Assembly: GCA_005884335.1 (NCBI GenBank)
Contig: VBCJ01000012.1
Coordinates: forward strand, 1 to 16,173
DNA length: 16,173 bases
DNA from: Betaproteobacteria bacterium
GTDB taxonomy: Bacteria > Pseudomonadota > Gammaproteobacteria > Burkholderiales > SG8-39
Direction: 5' to 3'
Shown: positions 1 to 6,909 of the stretch, in pieces
Layout of the letters: every line of letters begins with the position of its first letter
How positions within the stretch are numbered: position 1 is the first letter of the stretch
Translations under genes and position numbers: made by a program
Notes under the pieces: model-generated
Told to the model about the DNA's origin: nothing
Database searches by the model: none
The model's input: the letters and a program-made list of their open reading frames with translations, nothing else

Positions 1-2
1 CG

Positions 3-308
3 CGCGCGCGCCACGACGTGCTCAGGGACTATCTCAAGCCGCATCACCTCGCGATCGGCTCGATCAACTCGCCGATGCAGTGCATGCTCAAGGAAATCTG
101 CGCCCAGTGCTTGCAGCCGCACCGCGATCCGCATACCGGCAAGAGAAGTTACGTATTTTCCTGCTTCAATCAGGACCAGGACCTCGACAGCGTGGATTTC
201 GGCGCGCTCTCGGAGCGCCTCAGGCAGAATTCGCTGCAGGAAAAAATCACCGCGCAATGGATCCGGCACTGCATGCCGGAGCTGCGCAAGCAACGAACCT
301 TGGTTTGA
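3..308 (+). CDS. C-terminal end of an iron-sulfur flavoprotein oxidoreductase (5' end outside window)
   Basis: The frame is open from the window edge, so this is the tail of a longer gene; a GTG at 18 is only an internal codon. About 100 residues are visible, ending at a TGA at 306-308. The fragment has four cysteines spaced C-x5-C-x2-C-x17-C, in the contexts QCMLKEICAQC and FSCFN. This resembles the [2Fe-2S] cluster region of PyrK-like electron-transfer subunits and of the large FAD/NAD(P) oxidoreductases that carry such a tail in Betaproteobacteria. The likely role is passing electrons between a flavin and an iron-sulfur centre. The family call is from memory of the motif, and the substrate cannot be told from this fragment. 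It is convergent with the next gene. Confidence 0.5.
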   Translation, partial: RARHDVLRDYLKPHHLAIGSINSPMQCMLKEICAQCLQPHRDPHTGKRSYVFSCFNQDQDLDSVDFGALSERLRQNSLQEKITAQWIRHCMPELRKQRTLV

Positions 309-318
309 CCGGAACGAA

Positions 319-336
319 TCCCGCAGACTCGCGGGA
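319..336. terminator. Short hairpin between convergent genes
   Basis: TCCCGC (319-324) pairs with GCGGGA (331-336) around a 6-nt loop. It lies in the 36-bp gap between two convergent stop codons, where a bidirectional terminator is expected. No strong T-run follows on either strand, so this is a weak call. Confidence 0.3.
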
Positions 337-344
337 GCGGAAAA

Positions 345-773
345 TCAGTGCCAGTCCTTGCGGGGCGGGATCGGCAGCGGCATCACGGCAATCCCCTCTT
401 CGAGAAGCTCCCGCGTCTCCTCGCCGCTCGCCACGCCGCGGATGTTTCGCTGCGGGACTTCCTTGTGATGGATGCGTCGCGCCTCGGCGGGAAAATTCTC
501 TCCCACGTTCTCGGTGTTGAGCAGGATGTAGTCGATGACTTCGTGCAGGTTGCGCGGCCGCGCGGCCGGCGCGACCGGCGGCTGCGCGCTCTCCCGCGTC
601 GGCTCGCCATCCGCCCTACCGATTTTCGCCGTGAGCAGCTTTTCGATGCTGGAATCGCTGCAGACCGGGCACGACAGCAGGCCGCGGGCCTTCTGGCCCT
701 CGAAGTCACCGGCCGAAGCGAACCAACCCTCGAACCGGTGGCGATCCGCACAAATCAGCTCAAATACGATCAC
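345..773 (-). CDS. DUF1178 family protein
   Basis: The start is placed at the GTG at 771-773, giving 142 residues beginning M(V)IVFELICADRHRFEGWF, the usual N-terminus of DUF1178 proteins. An AAGGA ribosome-binding site lies 8 bases upstream. An in-frame ATG at 825-827 would add 18 residues unlike the family, so I reject it. Visible motifs are Cys8 and His12 in the ICADRH segment and a CPVC pair at residues 35 and 38, which together could bind zinc. A charged middle region and the conserved ending around PLPIPPRKDWH follow. The biochemical function of the family is unknown. The TAGAAT sequence just upstream may be a -10 element. Confidence 0.85.
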   Translation of the reverse strand: MIVFELICADRHRFEGWFASAGDFEGQKARGLLSCPVCSDSSIEKLLTAKIGRADGEPTRESAQPPVAPAARPRNLHEVIDYILLNTENVGENFPAEARRIHHKEVPQRNIRGVASGEETRELLEEGIAVMPLPIPPRKDWH

Positions 774-836
774 GTTCTCGTTCCTTGGAAAACATTCTAC
801 CGCGCTCGGATCATATCGGTGCGCCAATGCATTGTT

Positions 837-1232
837 TCAAGAGCTGAACCAGGTCCGATAGGCCCATAGCGCGCACAGAGCCGCCGCGGCGATCCAGACC
901 GCGACGATAACAAATGCGGCAACGCGGCTCACGGGACGAGCGCTCGCCATTTTCTCCTGCGCCCGCGCCCGGCACTCCTCCAGAATCGGAAGAGGAATCA
1001 TCCTGATCGCGAGCACGATCCCGAGCGGGATCAGTATGAGATCGTCGAGGTATCCCAAGATAGGAACAAAGTCCGGGATAAGGTCGATCGGGCTCAGCGC
1101 ATAGGCCACGATGCCCGCGACCAGGAGCTTCGCGTACCAGGGCGTGCCGGGATGGCGTGCGGCGAACCAAAGGACGAGAGTCTCGCTCTTGAGGTGGCGC
1201 GCGCGTTGTTTGAGGCTGGAGAGCAGCGACAT
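837..1232 (-). CDS. DUF1232 (YkvA-like) small membrane protein
   Basis: This is a protein of about 131 residues with the DUF1232 signature YALSPIDLIPDFVPILGY followed by LDDLILIP. The signature lies in a hydrophobic hairpin in the first half, and a further membrane segment near the C-terminus (VAAFVIVAVWIAAAALCALW) follows. The family is integral to the inner membrane and of unknown function. I chose the ATG at 1230-1232; a GTG four codons upstream (1242-1244) is also possible, and neither has a strong ribosome-binding site. It begins 22 bp after the stop of the next upstream membrane-protein gene (10 bp if the GTG is used), so the two are probably co-transcribed. Confidence 0.8.
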   Translation of the reverse strand: MSLLSSLKQRARHLKSETLVLWFAARHPGTPWYAKLLVAGIVAYALSPIDLIPDFVPILGYLDDLILIPLGIVLAIRMIPLPILEECRARAQEKMASARPVSRVAAFVIVAVWIAAAALCALWAYRTWFSS

Positions 1233-1254
1233 CGCCGAGGCCACACCCCGACGC

Positions 1255-1833
1255 TCAGCTCGAAAGCCGCGCGCCGCCCGGCGCGTCGGGCTCCGCGGTC
1301 GGCGGCAATTTCTCGAATGACATGGTGAATCCGAAAAGTATCGCGACCAGGCCCATGATCAGCCAGAGCAGAGCTTCGGCCAAGCTGCTGCGGGCCGCGT
1401 ATTCCGTCCGCGAGTAGTAGGCCACCACGCGCTCGCGTCGCATGAGATCTTCCTGGGTCGGAGCAAAGGTCCTGGTCTCGCCGCCGCGATCGACATAGCT
1501 TGCTAGCGTCCCGGACTCCATGAACGCCTGACGCGCTCGCGCAAGGCTCAGGACTTCCTTTTTCTCCGGCGAAAGTCCTTTGCCCCAGTTCGGGGGCGGT
1601 CGCGTAGCCGCGGCCTTTCGTTGGCTCACGCTCAACGTCGCCTTCAGATCGGTGTATTTCCAGTAGGCAAAAGCGCCGTACAAGGCACAGATGCCGGCCG
1701 CCAGGACCGTCATGAGCACGGCCTTCCGGTGCACGCCGAAAGCGCACAGCCGCCGCGTTCCGTCGAACAAACATAGAAAAGCGGTCGCCCCCCCGATCAC
1801 GTTCACGGCGAAATCGACCCAGTTTTCAATCAT
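1255..1833 (-). CDS. Unrecognised membrane protein
   Basis: This is a 192-residue protein I do not recognise. Hydrophobic segments lie at about residues 8-27, 39-58 and 151-171. Between the second and third there is a polar loop of about 90 residues rich in Arg, Lys and Glu, with a segment that could form a helix (SPEKKEVLSLARARQAFMES). The C-terminal tail is Pro/Gly-rich. The layout suggests a small inner-membrane protein with a large soluble loop. It lies just upstream of the DUF1232 gene in the same orientation. Codon use is GC-rich like the neighbouring genes, so I think the gene is real, but no function can be assigned. Confidence 0.6.
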   Translation of the reverse strand: MIENWVDFAVNVIGGATAFLCLFDGTRRLCAFGVHRKAVLMTVLAAGICALYGAFAYWKYTDLKATLSVSQRKAAATRPPPNWGKGLSPEKKEVLSLARARQAFMESGTLASYVDRGGETRTFAPTQEDLMRRERVVAYYSRTEYAARSSLAEALLWLIMGLVAILFGFTMSFEKLPPTAEPDAPGGARLSS

Positions 1834-1944
1834 GGCGAGGGCGAACGTCCTGGAGGAAAATCGTGACTCAGCGTCACTGAGAATGCAAGGGCAAATGCCG
1901 CGATTGCGCGTTCAGCAAACCCCTTGGAGATCATATTACTCCGA

Positions 1945-2035
1945 TGGTGCCCGGGGCAGGGGTCGAACCTGCACGACGGAATTACCCGTCGAGGGATTTT
2001 AAGTCCCTTGTGTCTACCAGTTTCACCACCCGGGC
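1945..2035 (-). tRNA. tRNA-Leu (anticodon UAA)
   Basis: On the minus strand the acceptor GCCCGGG (2029-2035) pairs with CCCGGGC at the 3' end, and CCA is encoded at 1945-1947. The anticodon loop CTTAAAA gives anticodon TAA (1999-2001). A long variable arm and a TTCGA T-loop are present, as expected for a class II leucine tRNA. At 91 nt with CCA it is slightly long because of the variable arm. It is the last of three co-oriented tRNA genes downstream of pgsA, separated from tRNA-Cys by the phage-like insert. Confidence 0.96.
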
Positions 2036-2106
2036 TCAGGTCGCCGGATTGTGTCAGAAAGGCGCCGCTCTGATGTCGATTTCATCGCCGTCCGGCCAGG
2101 CCCGCG

Positions 2107-2622
2107 TCATCGATTGCCTTCGGCGCCTTTGATCTTTTCGGTCGAGCGCATCGCGCCCAAGCCCAGGATGCCGAGCAGCACTTGCATGGTGATCGTAGTG
2201 TCGATTTTGGGAAACTCGCCCCCGTAGGAAAAGACGACCTGCGCAAAAAACCGGACGATCGGCTCCAAGACGGCAACGTAGGCAAGCGCAAATCCGCAAA
2301 CCCAGCCTATGCCGGGACGCCAGCCGGCGACGAACCAGTTCGTCGATTTCGCTTCCTCCTTGTTTACGTCCAACTGGGCAAGGTCGAGCTTGATGTTGTT
2401 CTCGGCCATGAACTTTTGGAAATCAAGGTCGAGTTGCTTCATCTTCACCAGATCCTCCGGCTTCATCCCGGCGACGGCGTTTTGCACCGCCTCGACGGTG
2501 TTTTCCGAAAGGCCCAGTTTGTTCGAGAGAAACCCGACGGCGGCGCCGGCAAGCGGACCGCCAAGCGCCGTTGCTATGGTCGGTGCTACGGAACGGATAA
2601 GGTCGACGATAGCGTTAGCCAT
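2107..2622 (-). CDS. Phage holin of the 3-TM gene-transfer-agent type
   Basis: This is a 171-residue protein matching the pattern of the 'holin of 3 TMs for gene-transfer release' family. It has an N-terminal Gly/Ala-rich hydrophobic segment (about 11-34) and a charged amphipathic region (about 55-95). The typical NWFVAGWRPGIGWVCGFALA segment opens the second membrane span (about 104-132), and a third span (143-158) ends in GLGAMRSTEKIKG. Such holins open the inner membrane so that an endolysin can reach the cell wall. The gene starts 3 bp after the endolysin stop, with GGGAG 8 bases before its ATG, so the pair form a lysis cassette. No other phage structural gene is visible, so this is a remnant or a domesticated module. 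Confidence 0.82.
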   Translation of the reverse strand: MANAIVDLIRSVAPTIATALGGPLAGAAVGFLSNKLGLSENTVEAVQNAVAGMKPEDLVKMKQLDLDFQKFMAENNIKLDLAQLDVNKEEAKSTNWFVAGWRPGIGWVCGFALAYVAVLEPIVRFFAQVVFSYGGEFPKIDTTITMQVLLGILGLGAMRSTEKIKGAEGNR

Positions 2623-2625
2623 AGT

Positions 2626-3060
2626 TCATGCTCCCATGGTGTAGGTCGTGCCGTTCGGCCCGAAATGCGCGGTCATGATTTCTTTGCGGGCCTTGGGATC
2701 GAAGGAAATATGCACCCAGGTTCCCTCCTGAATGCACTGGTCAAAGACGATTGCGGAATTGGAAAGCGCGCGGACGATGCTCAGGGGCTCGCCGAATTCC
2801 GGGCAGATGAAGTCCGCGGCGAATCCCCTGAGGTGCGCAGAGTCCTGCGCACCCTTGACCGCGGAGTTCAGGGCCACGCAGCGGTAGCCCGAGTCGATAT
2901 GCATCGGCTTGCCCAACACAGCGCGCACCTGCTCCAAGCCCCGGGCCAACACGTTCACATTCGCGACGATGTCCTCGGGCGGAGTATTGTCGATACCGAG
3001 GCGCTCAGCGGTCGAGGAAAAGCACAGCTCTTCCAGTGTGAAGTGTTCGGTTAGGTTCAC
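2626..3060 (-). CDS. Phage-type endolysin, M15 family peptidase
   Basis: This is a 144-residue protein of the small M15A D-Ala-D-Ala carboxypeptidase/endolysin type. The zinc site is visible as SAHLRGFAADF (His76, Asp83) and WVHIS (His117), with the family's DSGYRCVALN motif at residues 56-65. It should cut cross-linking peptides in peptidoglycan. There is no signal peptide, consistent with release through the adjoining holin. It starts at a GTG (3058-3060) preceded by a purine-rich GGGGAGGAG ribosome-binding site; there is no suitable ATG. The full length and intact metal ligands suggest a functional enzyme rather than a decayed one. Confidence 0.88.
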   Translation of the reverse strand: MNLTEHFTLEELCFSSTAERLGIDNTPPEDIVANVNVLARGLEQVRAVLGKPMHIDSGYRCVALNSAVKGAQDSAHLRGFAADFICPEFGEPLSIVRALSNSAIVFDQCIQEGTWVHISFDPKARKEIMTAHFGPNGTTYTMGA

Positions 3061-3253
3061 CGCTCCTCCCCTCCCTGGGTCGGTTCATGTCCAAGTCGAA
3101 CGCGACTGCAGTTACTGCCCGGGACAACAGGACAATCAATGTCAGGTAATCCCTACTCGTTTCAGGGTGCGCGCCGCCTTCGCTGTCCGCTCGCCGGGCC
3201 TCAGCCCGGTTCCATGCCGTTTTTCCTGATGACTGGGACGGCAGCCGACGCGC
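3061..3253. other. Non-coding stretch upstream of the endolysin, with hairpins
   Basis: No convincing gene lies here; frames that cross it are antisense to tRNA sequence or random. It holds a hairpin CCGGGC (3194-3199) / GCCCGG (3204-3209) with a CTCA loop, and a looser pair TGCCGT (3215-3220) / ACGGCA (3238-3243). These sit just outside the left end of the large palindrome and could be terminator or phage att-flanking structures. Confidence 0.4.
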
Positions 3254-3301
3254 CGGCCTGCAAAGCCGTGGACGCCGGTTCGATTCCGACCCCCGCCTCC
3301 A
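3254..3301 (+). pseudogene. Inverted copy of the 3' half of tRNA-Cys
   Basis: This plus-strand copy matches tRNA-Cys exactly from the second base of the anticodon stem through the encoded CCA (3299-3301). Upstream of 3254 the D-arm and acceptor 5' strand are replaced by unrelated sequence, so no cloverleaf can form. A block running from the anticodon stem to the 3' end is the usual att core of tRNA-targeting integrases, but its orientation opposite to the intact gene is not what simple integration gives. Confidence 0.85.
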
Positions 3302-3576
3302 ACGTAGTCGTTAAGTCTCCCCCTCCTGTCTGGAATTTGCCTCCGATGTATAGGGTCACGGACCCTCTGGTGTCCGGGGCTGACGGGATCGATTGCGATT
3401 GACAATCTCGCCCGGCGGGCGAGATTGTCAATCGCAATCGATCCCGTCAGCCCCGGACACCAGAGGGTCCGTGACCCTATACATCGGAGGCAAATTCCAG
3501 ACAGGAGGGGGAGACTTAACGACTACGTTGGAGGCGGGGGTCGGAATCGAACCGGCGTCCACGGCTTTGCAGGCCG
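3254..3576. repeat. Perfect 323-bp palindrome (two 160-bp arms, 3-bp centre)
   Basis: Positions 3254-3413 are the exact reverse complement of 3417-3576, with GGC at 3414-3416 in the centre; base i pairs with base 6830-i. The pairing fails at 3253/3577. Each arm contains 48 nt of the 3' half of tRNA-Cys (3254-3301 on plus, 3529-3576 on minus) and 112 nt of its downstream flank. A palindrome this long with almost no spacer is normally cut by SbcCD or deleted in bacteria. An assembly or foldback artefact must therefore be considered alongside a real inverted duplication. Confidence 0.95.
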
Positions 3577-3602
3577 CTGCATGACCACTCTGCCACCCCG
3601 CC
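3529..3602 (-). tRNA. tRNA-Cys (anticodon GCA)
   Basis: The acceptor GGCGGGG (3596-3602) pairs with CCCCGCC, the discriminator is T, and CCA is encoded at 3529-3531. The anticodon loop CTGCAAA gives GCA, and the T-loop is GGTTCGATTCC. The gene is complete at 74 nt and lies 57 bp downstream of tRNA-Gly in the same orientation, so it is probably part of the same transcript. Its 3' half falls inside the right arm of the palindrome. Confidence 0.96.
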
Positions 3603-3659
3603 GTATGCCCGAGACCAGAAACAGCGAAGGATATCGAAACGGGCTGTTCCTCGGAATTC

Positions 3660-3735
3660 TGGAGCGGGAGACGAGTCTCGAACTCGCGACCTTAACCTTG
3701 GCAAGGTTACGCTCTACCAACTGAGCTACTCCCGC
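3660..3735 (-). tRNA. tRNA-Gly (anticodon GCC)
   Basis: The acceptor GCGGGAG (3729-3735) pairs with CTCCCGC, and CCA is encoded at 3660-3662. The anticodon loop TTGCCAA gives GCC. D-arm AGCTCAGTTGGTAGAGC and T-arm GAGTTCGAGACTC are canonical. The gene is 76 nt and lies 17 bp downstream of pgsA, a placement common in Betaproteobacteria. Confidence 0.97.
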
Positions 3736-3752
3736 GAGAGCAGGCGGAAATT

Positions 3753-4355
3753 CTACGGACCGTTCCCCCTGCGGTCAAGCCGGCGGCGATCTCCTTCCGC
3801 ACGCGGCGCCACGGCGAGTTTCAGATAGTAGAACATCGAAACCAGGGTCAGTATCGCGGCAAGGTAGATGAGCCAGGTGCCGACCCGCTGTGGACTGAGC
3901 ACGCCGATCCGCTCGTTATAGAGCAGCAGCGGCACTGCGATCATCTGCGAAATCGTTTTTATCTTGCCGAGGAAGTTCACCGCGACGCTTTTCGACTGGC
4001 CGATTTTCGCCATCCATTCGCGCAGCGCTGAAACGGCGATCTCCCGGCCGATGATGACCACGGCGATGATCGCGTCCACGCGCTGAAGCCAGACCAGCAC
4101 GATCAGCGCCGCGGCGATCATCAGTTTGTCGGCGACCGGGTCGAGGAAGGCGCCGAACGCCGACATCTGGTTCAAGCGCCTCGCGAGGTAGCCATCGAGC
4201 CAGTCGGTGATCGCAGCCGCGATGAACAACGAGGTCGCAATCAGATTCTGGTGCCAGCTCGAGAGCCACACCCCGGGGACATAGAACACCCCGATCACCA
4301 GCGGGATCGTCAGGATGCGGAGCCAGGTGAGAAGATTCGGAACGTTAAGCGGCAT
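3753..4355 (-). CDS. pgsA: CDP-diacylglycerol--glycerol-3-phosphate 3-phosphatidyltransferase
   Basis: This inner-membrane enzyme makes phosphatidylglycerol phosphate from CDP-diacylglycerol and glycerol 3-phosphate, the committed step to phosphatidylglycerol and cardiolipin. The 200-residue protein has the complete CDP-alcohol phosphotransferase motif D-x2-DG-x2-AR-x8-G-x3-D-x3-D at residues 51-76 (Asp51, Asp54, Asp72, Asp76). The N-terminus MPLNVPNLLTWLRI is typical of PgsA. Several membrane helices follow, and the tail is Arg-rich. Its ATG (4353-4355) lies inside the last codons of uvrC, an 11-bp overlap, so translation is probably coupled. The uvrC-pgsA pairing is widely conserved in proteobacteria. 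Confidence 0.96.
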   Translation of the reverse strand: MPLNVPNLLTWLRILTIPLVIGVFYVPGVWLSSWHQNLIATSLFIAAAITDWLDGYLARRLNQMSAFGAFLDPVADKLMIAAALIVLVWLQRVDAIIAVVIIGREIAVSALREWMAKIGQSKSVAVNFLGKIKTISQMIAVPLLLYNERIGVLSPQRVGTWLIYLAAILTLVSMFYYLKLAVAPRAEGDRRRLDRRGNGP

Positions 4356-6204
4356 GGAGCTCCTGGTAGATTTTTTCCGCGAGCTTGCGACTGATCCCCT
4401 CGACCTGCGTCAGGTCCTCGACGCTCGCGCCCATGACGCCCTTCAGGCCGCCGAAGCGCGTGAGCAACTGCCTGCGGCGTTTGGCGCCGATCCCTGCGAT
4501 GCCCTCCAGCGTCGAAGTGGTGCGCCGCTTGGAGCGTCGCGCCCGGTGTCCGGCAATGGCGAAACGGTGCGCTTCATCGCGAATCCGCTGGATCAGGTGC
4601 AGTCCGGGGTGGTCGCGCGGAAGCGTCACCGCACGCTCGCCGACCCACAGCTCTTCGAGCCCCGGCTTCCTCTCCGGGCCCTTGGCAATGCCCACCAGCA
4701 ATAGGTCGGAGAGACCGACCTCCGCGAGCGCTTCCCTTGCCGCGCTGACCTGTCCCTTGCCGCCGTCGATGAAGATCAGGTCGGGCGCGACGCCCTCCCC
4801 GCCTGCGATCCTGCCGTAGCGGCGCGAGAGCGCCTGCGCCAGGGCGCCGTAGTCGTCGCCCGGGGCCAAGCCTTCGATGTTGTAGCGGCGGTACTCGCCT
4901 CGGCGCATGTCCATGCGATCGTACACCACACAGGCCGCCACCGTGGCCTCGCCCATGGTGTGGCTCACGTCGAAGCATTCGATGCGCTGCACGGTGTCGG
5001 GTGCACCGAGCGCCTCGCGCAGCGCCGCGAGCCGCGTTCCCTGAGTGCTCTGCTCGATGAGCTTCGACTTGAGGGCCTGGAGCGCGTTTTGCCGGGCCAT
5101 CTCGAGCCAGGCGCGGCGCTCGGCGGTGGGCCGCGCATGGATGCGCACGCCGCGTTTCGCGTGCTCGGTGAGCGTTGCCTCGAGCTCTTCGACGTCGAGT
5201 TCTTCGCCGACGACCAGCGCTGCCGGTATCGGCCGCTCCAGGTAATGCTGCGCGATGAACGCCGCGAGCACTTCCTTCGCGTCGCGCTCCTCCGCATTCT
5301 GCGGAAAGAGGCTGCGATCCCCGAGTTGCCTGCCGCCGCGCACCATCATCAGGTTGACGCAGGTCAGGCCCTGCTCCATGACGACTGCAATGACGTCGAC
5401 ATCGACGTCTGCGCCGGTGTCGGCGTATTGACGCTGGCTGACCTTGGCTAGGGATTGGATCTGGTCGCGGAAGATCGCCGCCTCCTCGTAGCGCCGCGCA
5501 TCGGAGGCCTGCTGCATGCGGACCTCGAGCCGCTTGAGGGCGGTGTCGCTGCGGCCCTCGAGGTAGAGCCGCGCGCTCTTGACGTCTTCCGCGTAAGCGG
5601 CCGCGGCGATATGTCCCACGCAGGGCGCGGTGCAGCGCCTGATCTGGTAGAGAAGGCAGGGCCGCGAGCGGTTCTGGAAGACCGAGTCTTCGCAGGTGCG
5701 CAGCCGAAACACCCTTTGCAGCAGCTGGATGCTCTCGCGCACGGCGCCCGCGTGCGGGAACGGGCCGAAGTAGTGATGCGCCTTGTCCATCGCCCCGCGG
5801 TGAAAGCCGAGACGCGGGAATTCCCCGCCGCTCACCATCAGGTAGGGATAGGACTTGTCGTCGCGGAACAGGATATTGTAGCGCGGCGCGAGCGACTTGA
5901 TCAGATTGTTCTCGAGGATCAGCGCCTCCGCTTCGGAGCGGGTGACGGTGATCTCGACCGCCGCGACCTGCGTCAACATCATGGCGATGCGCGGGCCGTG
6001 CTGCGTTTTCTGGAAATAGGACGAGACGCGCTTTTTAAGATCGCCCGCCTTGCCGACATAGACCGCCTCCCCCTCCCCGCCGATCATGCGGTACACGCCG
6101 GGCAAACCCGGCAAGGTGGCGAGCAAGGCCTGCGCGTCGAAGGCCGCCGCGACCGGGGTGCTCCGGCTCTCTTCGGCTCGGAGCGCTTTGCTTCGGGAAA
6201 TCAT
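4345..6204 (-). CDS. uvrC: UvrABC system protein C (excinuclease subunit)
   Basis: This is the endonuclease that makes both incisions during nucleotide excision repair after UvrA/UvrB damage recognition. The 619-residue protein is full length. A GIY-YIG nuclease domain occupies about 32-110 (GVYRM at 36, YVGKAGDLKKRV at 49). A cysteine-containing region (RTCEDSVFQNRSRPCLLYQ) comes next, then a UVR domain near 210-255 (RYEEAAIFRDQI). The RNase H-like 5' nuclease follows (Asp412 in FDVSH, Asp480 in FIDGGKGQ, His546 in DEAHRF). Tandem helix-hairpin-helix motifs lie at about 562-616. The ATG overlaps the udgB stop in an ATGA, so two DNA-repair genes are translationally coupled, with pgsA behind them. 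Confidence 0.98.
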   Translation of the reverse strand: MISRSKALRAEESRSTPVAAAFDAQALLATLPGLPGVYRMIGGEGEAVYVGKAGDLKKRVSSYFQKTQHGPRIAMMLTQVAAVEITVTRSEAEALILENNLIKSLAPRYNILFRDDKSYPYLMVSGGEFPRLGFHRGAMDKAHHYFGPFPHAGAVRESIQLLQRVFRLRTCEDSVFQNRSRPCLLYQIRRCTAPCVGHIAAAAYAEDVKSARLYLEGRSDTALKRLEVRMQQASDARRYEEAAIFRDQIQSLAKVSQRQYADTGADVDVDVIAVVMEQGLTCVNLMMVRGGRQLGDRSLFPQNAEERDAKEVLAAFIAQHYLERPIPAALVVGEELDVEELEATLTEHAKRGVRIHARPTAERRAWLEMARQNALQALKSKLIEQSTQGTRLAALREALGAPDTVQRIECFDVSHTMGEATVAACVVYDRMDMRRGEYRRYNIEGLAPGDDYGALAQALSRRYGRIAGGEGVAPDLIFIDGGKGQVSAAREALAEVGLSDLLLVGIAKGPERKPGLEELWVGERAVTLPRDHPGLHLIQRIRDEAHRFAIAGHRARRSKRRTTSTLEGIAGIGAKRRRQLLTRFGGLKGVMGASVEDLTQVEGISRKLAEKIYQELHAA

Positions 6205-6863
6205 CTGGCGCCGCGGAGGAAAGTCGCGATATCGCGAACCACCGCCTCGAACATCGGTACGGTGAGCCGCTTCGTCTGCGTATTATAGCGGCTGCAGTGA
6301 TAGCTATCGAAGAGCCGCGTTGCGGGCGAAGCGGCGGAAAGCTCGTGAACGGCGCGGTGCGCGAAGCGATGCCTCCCCGGGGAGAGCTTGACGGCCATCA
6401 ACACCGCCCGGTGGGCGATCGCACCGAGCGCGAGGATGGCGCGCGGCCGCACGGCGGCGATCTCCTCGGCAAGATACCGATTGCAACGGCGCACTTCGTC
6501 GGGCTGCGGCTTGTTCTGCGGCGGAAGGCACTTCACCGCGTTGGTGACGCGGCACCCGATGAGCGCGAGGCCGTCCCCCGGATCGGACGAGCCCTCGTGG
6601 CTGGCGAATCCGTATCGATGCAAGGTCCTGTAGAGCAGGATGCCGGCATGGTCCCCGGTGAATGGCCGGCCGGTGCGGTTCGCCCCATGGAGTCCGGGAG
6701 CGAGGCCCACCACCAGCAAGGCCGCGCGTTTCGGGCCGAACGGCGCGACGGGACGGGCGTGGTAATCGGGGTGCACCTGCCTGACCTGATCGAGATATCC
6801 GGCGAGGCGCGGACAATCGCGGCAGGCGGGATCGTATCCCGGTTGCACTTTCGACTTCGTCAC
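6201..6863 (-). CDS. Uracil-DNA glycosylase, family 5 (UDGb type)
   Basis: It removes uracil, and in this family also other deaminated bases, from DNA. From the GTG at 6861-6863 the protein has 220 residues. It shows the family-5 motif GLAPGLHGANRTGRPFTGD (about 53-71), which lacks the usual catalytic polar residue of families 1 and 4, and the second motif HCSRYN (189-194). Four cysteines suited to a [4Fe-4S] cluster lie at 14, 17 (CRDCPRL), 112 (VKCLPP) and 127 (RRCNRYL). The frame stays open upstream to 6929, but that would overlap efp on the other strand, and those residues are unlike the family. No ribosome-binding site precedes the GTG. It ends in an ATGA overlap with uvrC. Confidence 0.88.
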   Translation of the reverse strand: MTKSKVQPGYDPACRDCPRLAGYLDQVRQVHPDYHARPVAPFGPKRAALLVVGLAPGLHGANRTGRPFTGDHAGILLYRTLHRYGFASHEGSSDPGDGLALIGCRVTNAVKCLPPQNKPQPDEVRRCNRYLAEEIAAVRPRAILALGAIAHRAVLMAVKLSPGRHRFAHRAVHELSAASPATRLFDSYHCSRYNTQTKRLTVPMFEAVVRDIATFLRGAR

Positions 6864-6879
6864 CGGAGTGTTATAGAAT
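6850..6879 (+). promoter_or_regulatory. Candidate efp promoter
   Basis: TTCGAC (6850-6855) is followed 16-18 bp later by TATAGAAT (6872-6879), a good sigma70 -10. Transcription would start near 6885, giving a leader of about 25 nt before the efp ATG. The -35 lies within the first codons of udgB on the other strand. Confidence 0.5.
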
Positions 6880-6897
6880 GCCGCGCCTTGCTTCCAA
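6870..6897 (-). promoter_or_regulatory. Candidate udgB-uvrC-pgsA promoter overlapping the efp promoter
   Basis: Read on the minus strand, TTGGAA (6892-6897) and TATAAC (6870-6875) are separated by 16 bp. The -10 overlaps the plus-strand -10 of efp because TTATAGAAT is nearly self-complementary. Transcription would begin close to the GTG at 6863, so the udgB message may be leaderless. This is a pattern match only. Confidence 0.4.
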
Positions 6898-6909
6898 CGC
6901 GTCCAAACC

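Noticed and set aside
1863..1881. Overlapping dyads GTGAC..GTCAC and CTCAG..CTGAG upstream of the unrecognised membrane protein
   Set aside because: They could be an operator, but no promoter or regulator supports it and such short dyads arise by chance.
3142..3584. Mirror-image open frames on both strands across the palindrome
   Set aside because: They translate tRNA-Cys antisense and the palindrome arms; the identical proteins only reflect the inverted repeat. No ribosome-binding site or family match.
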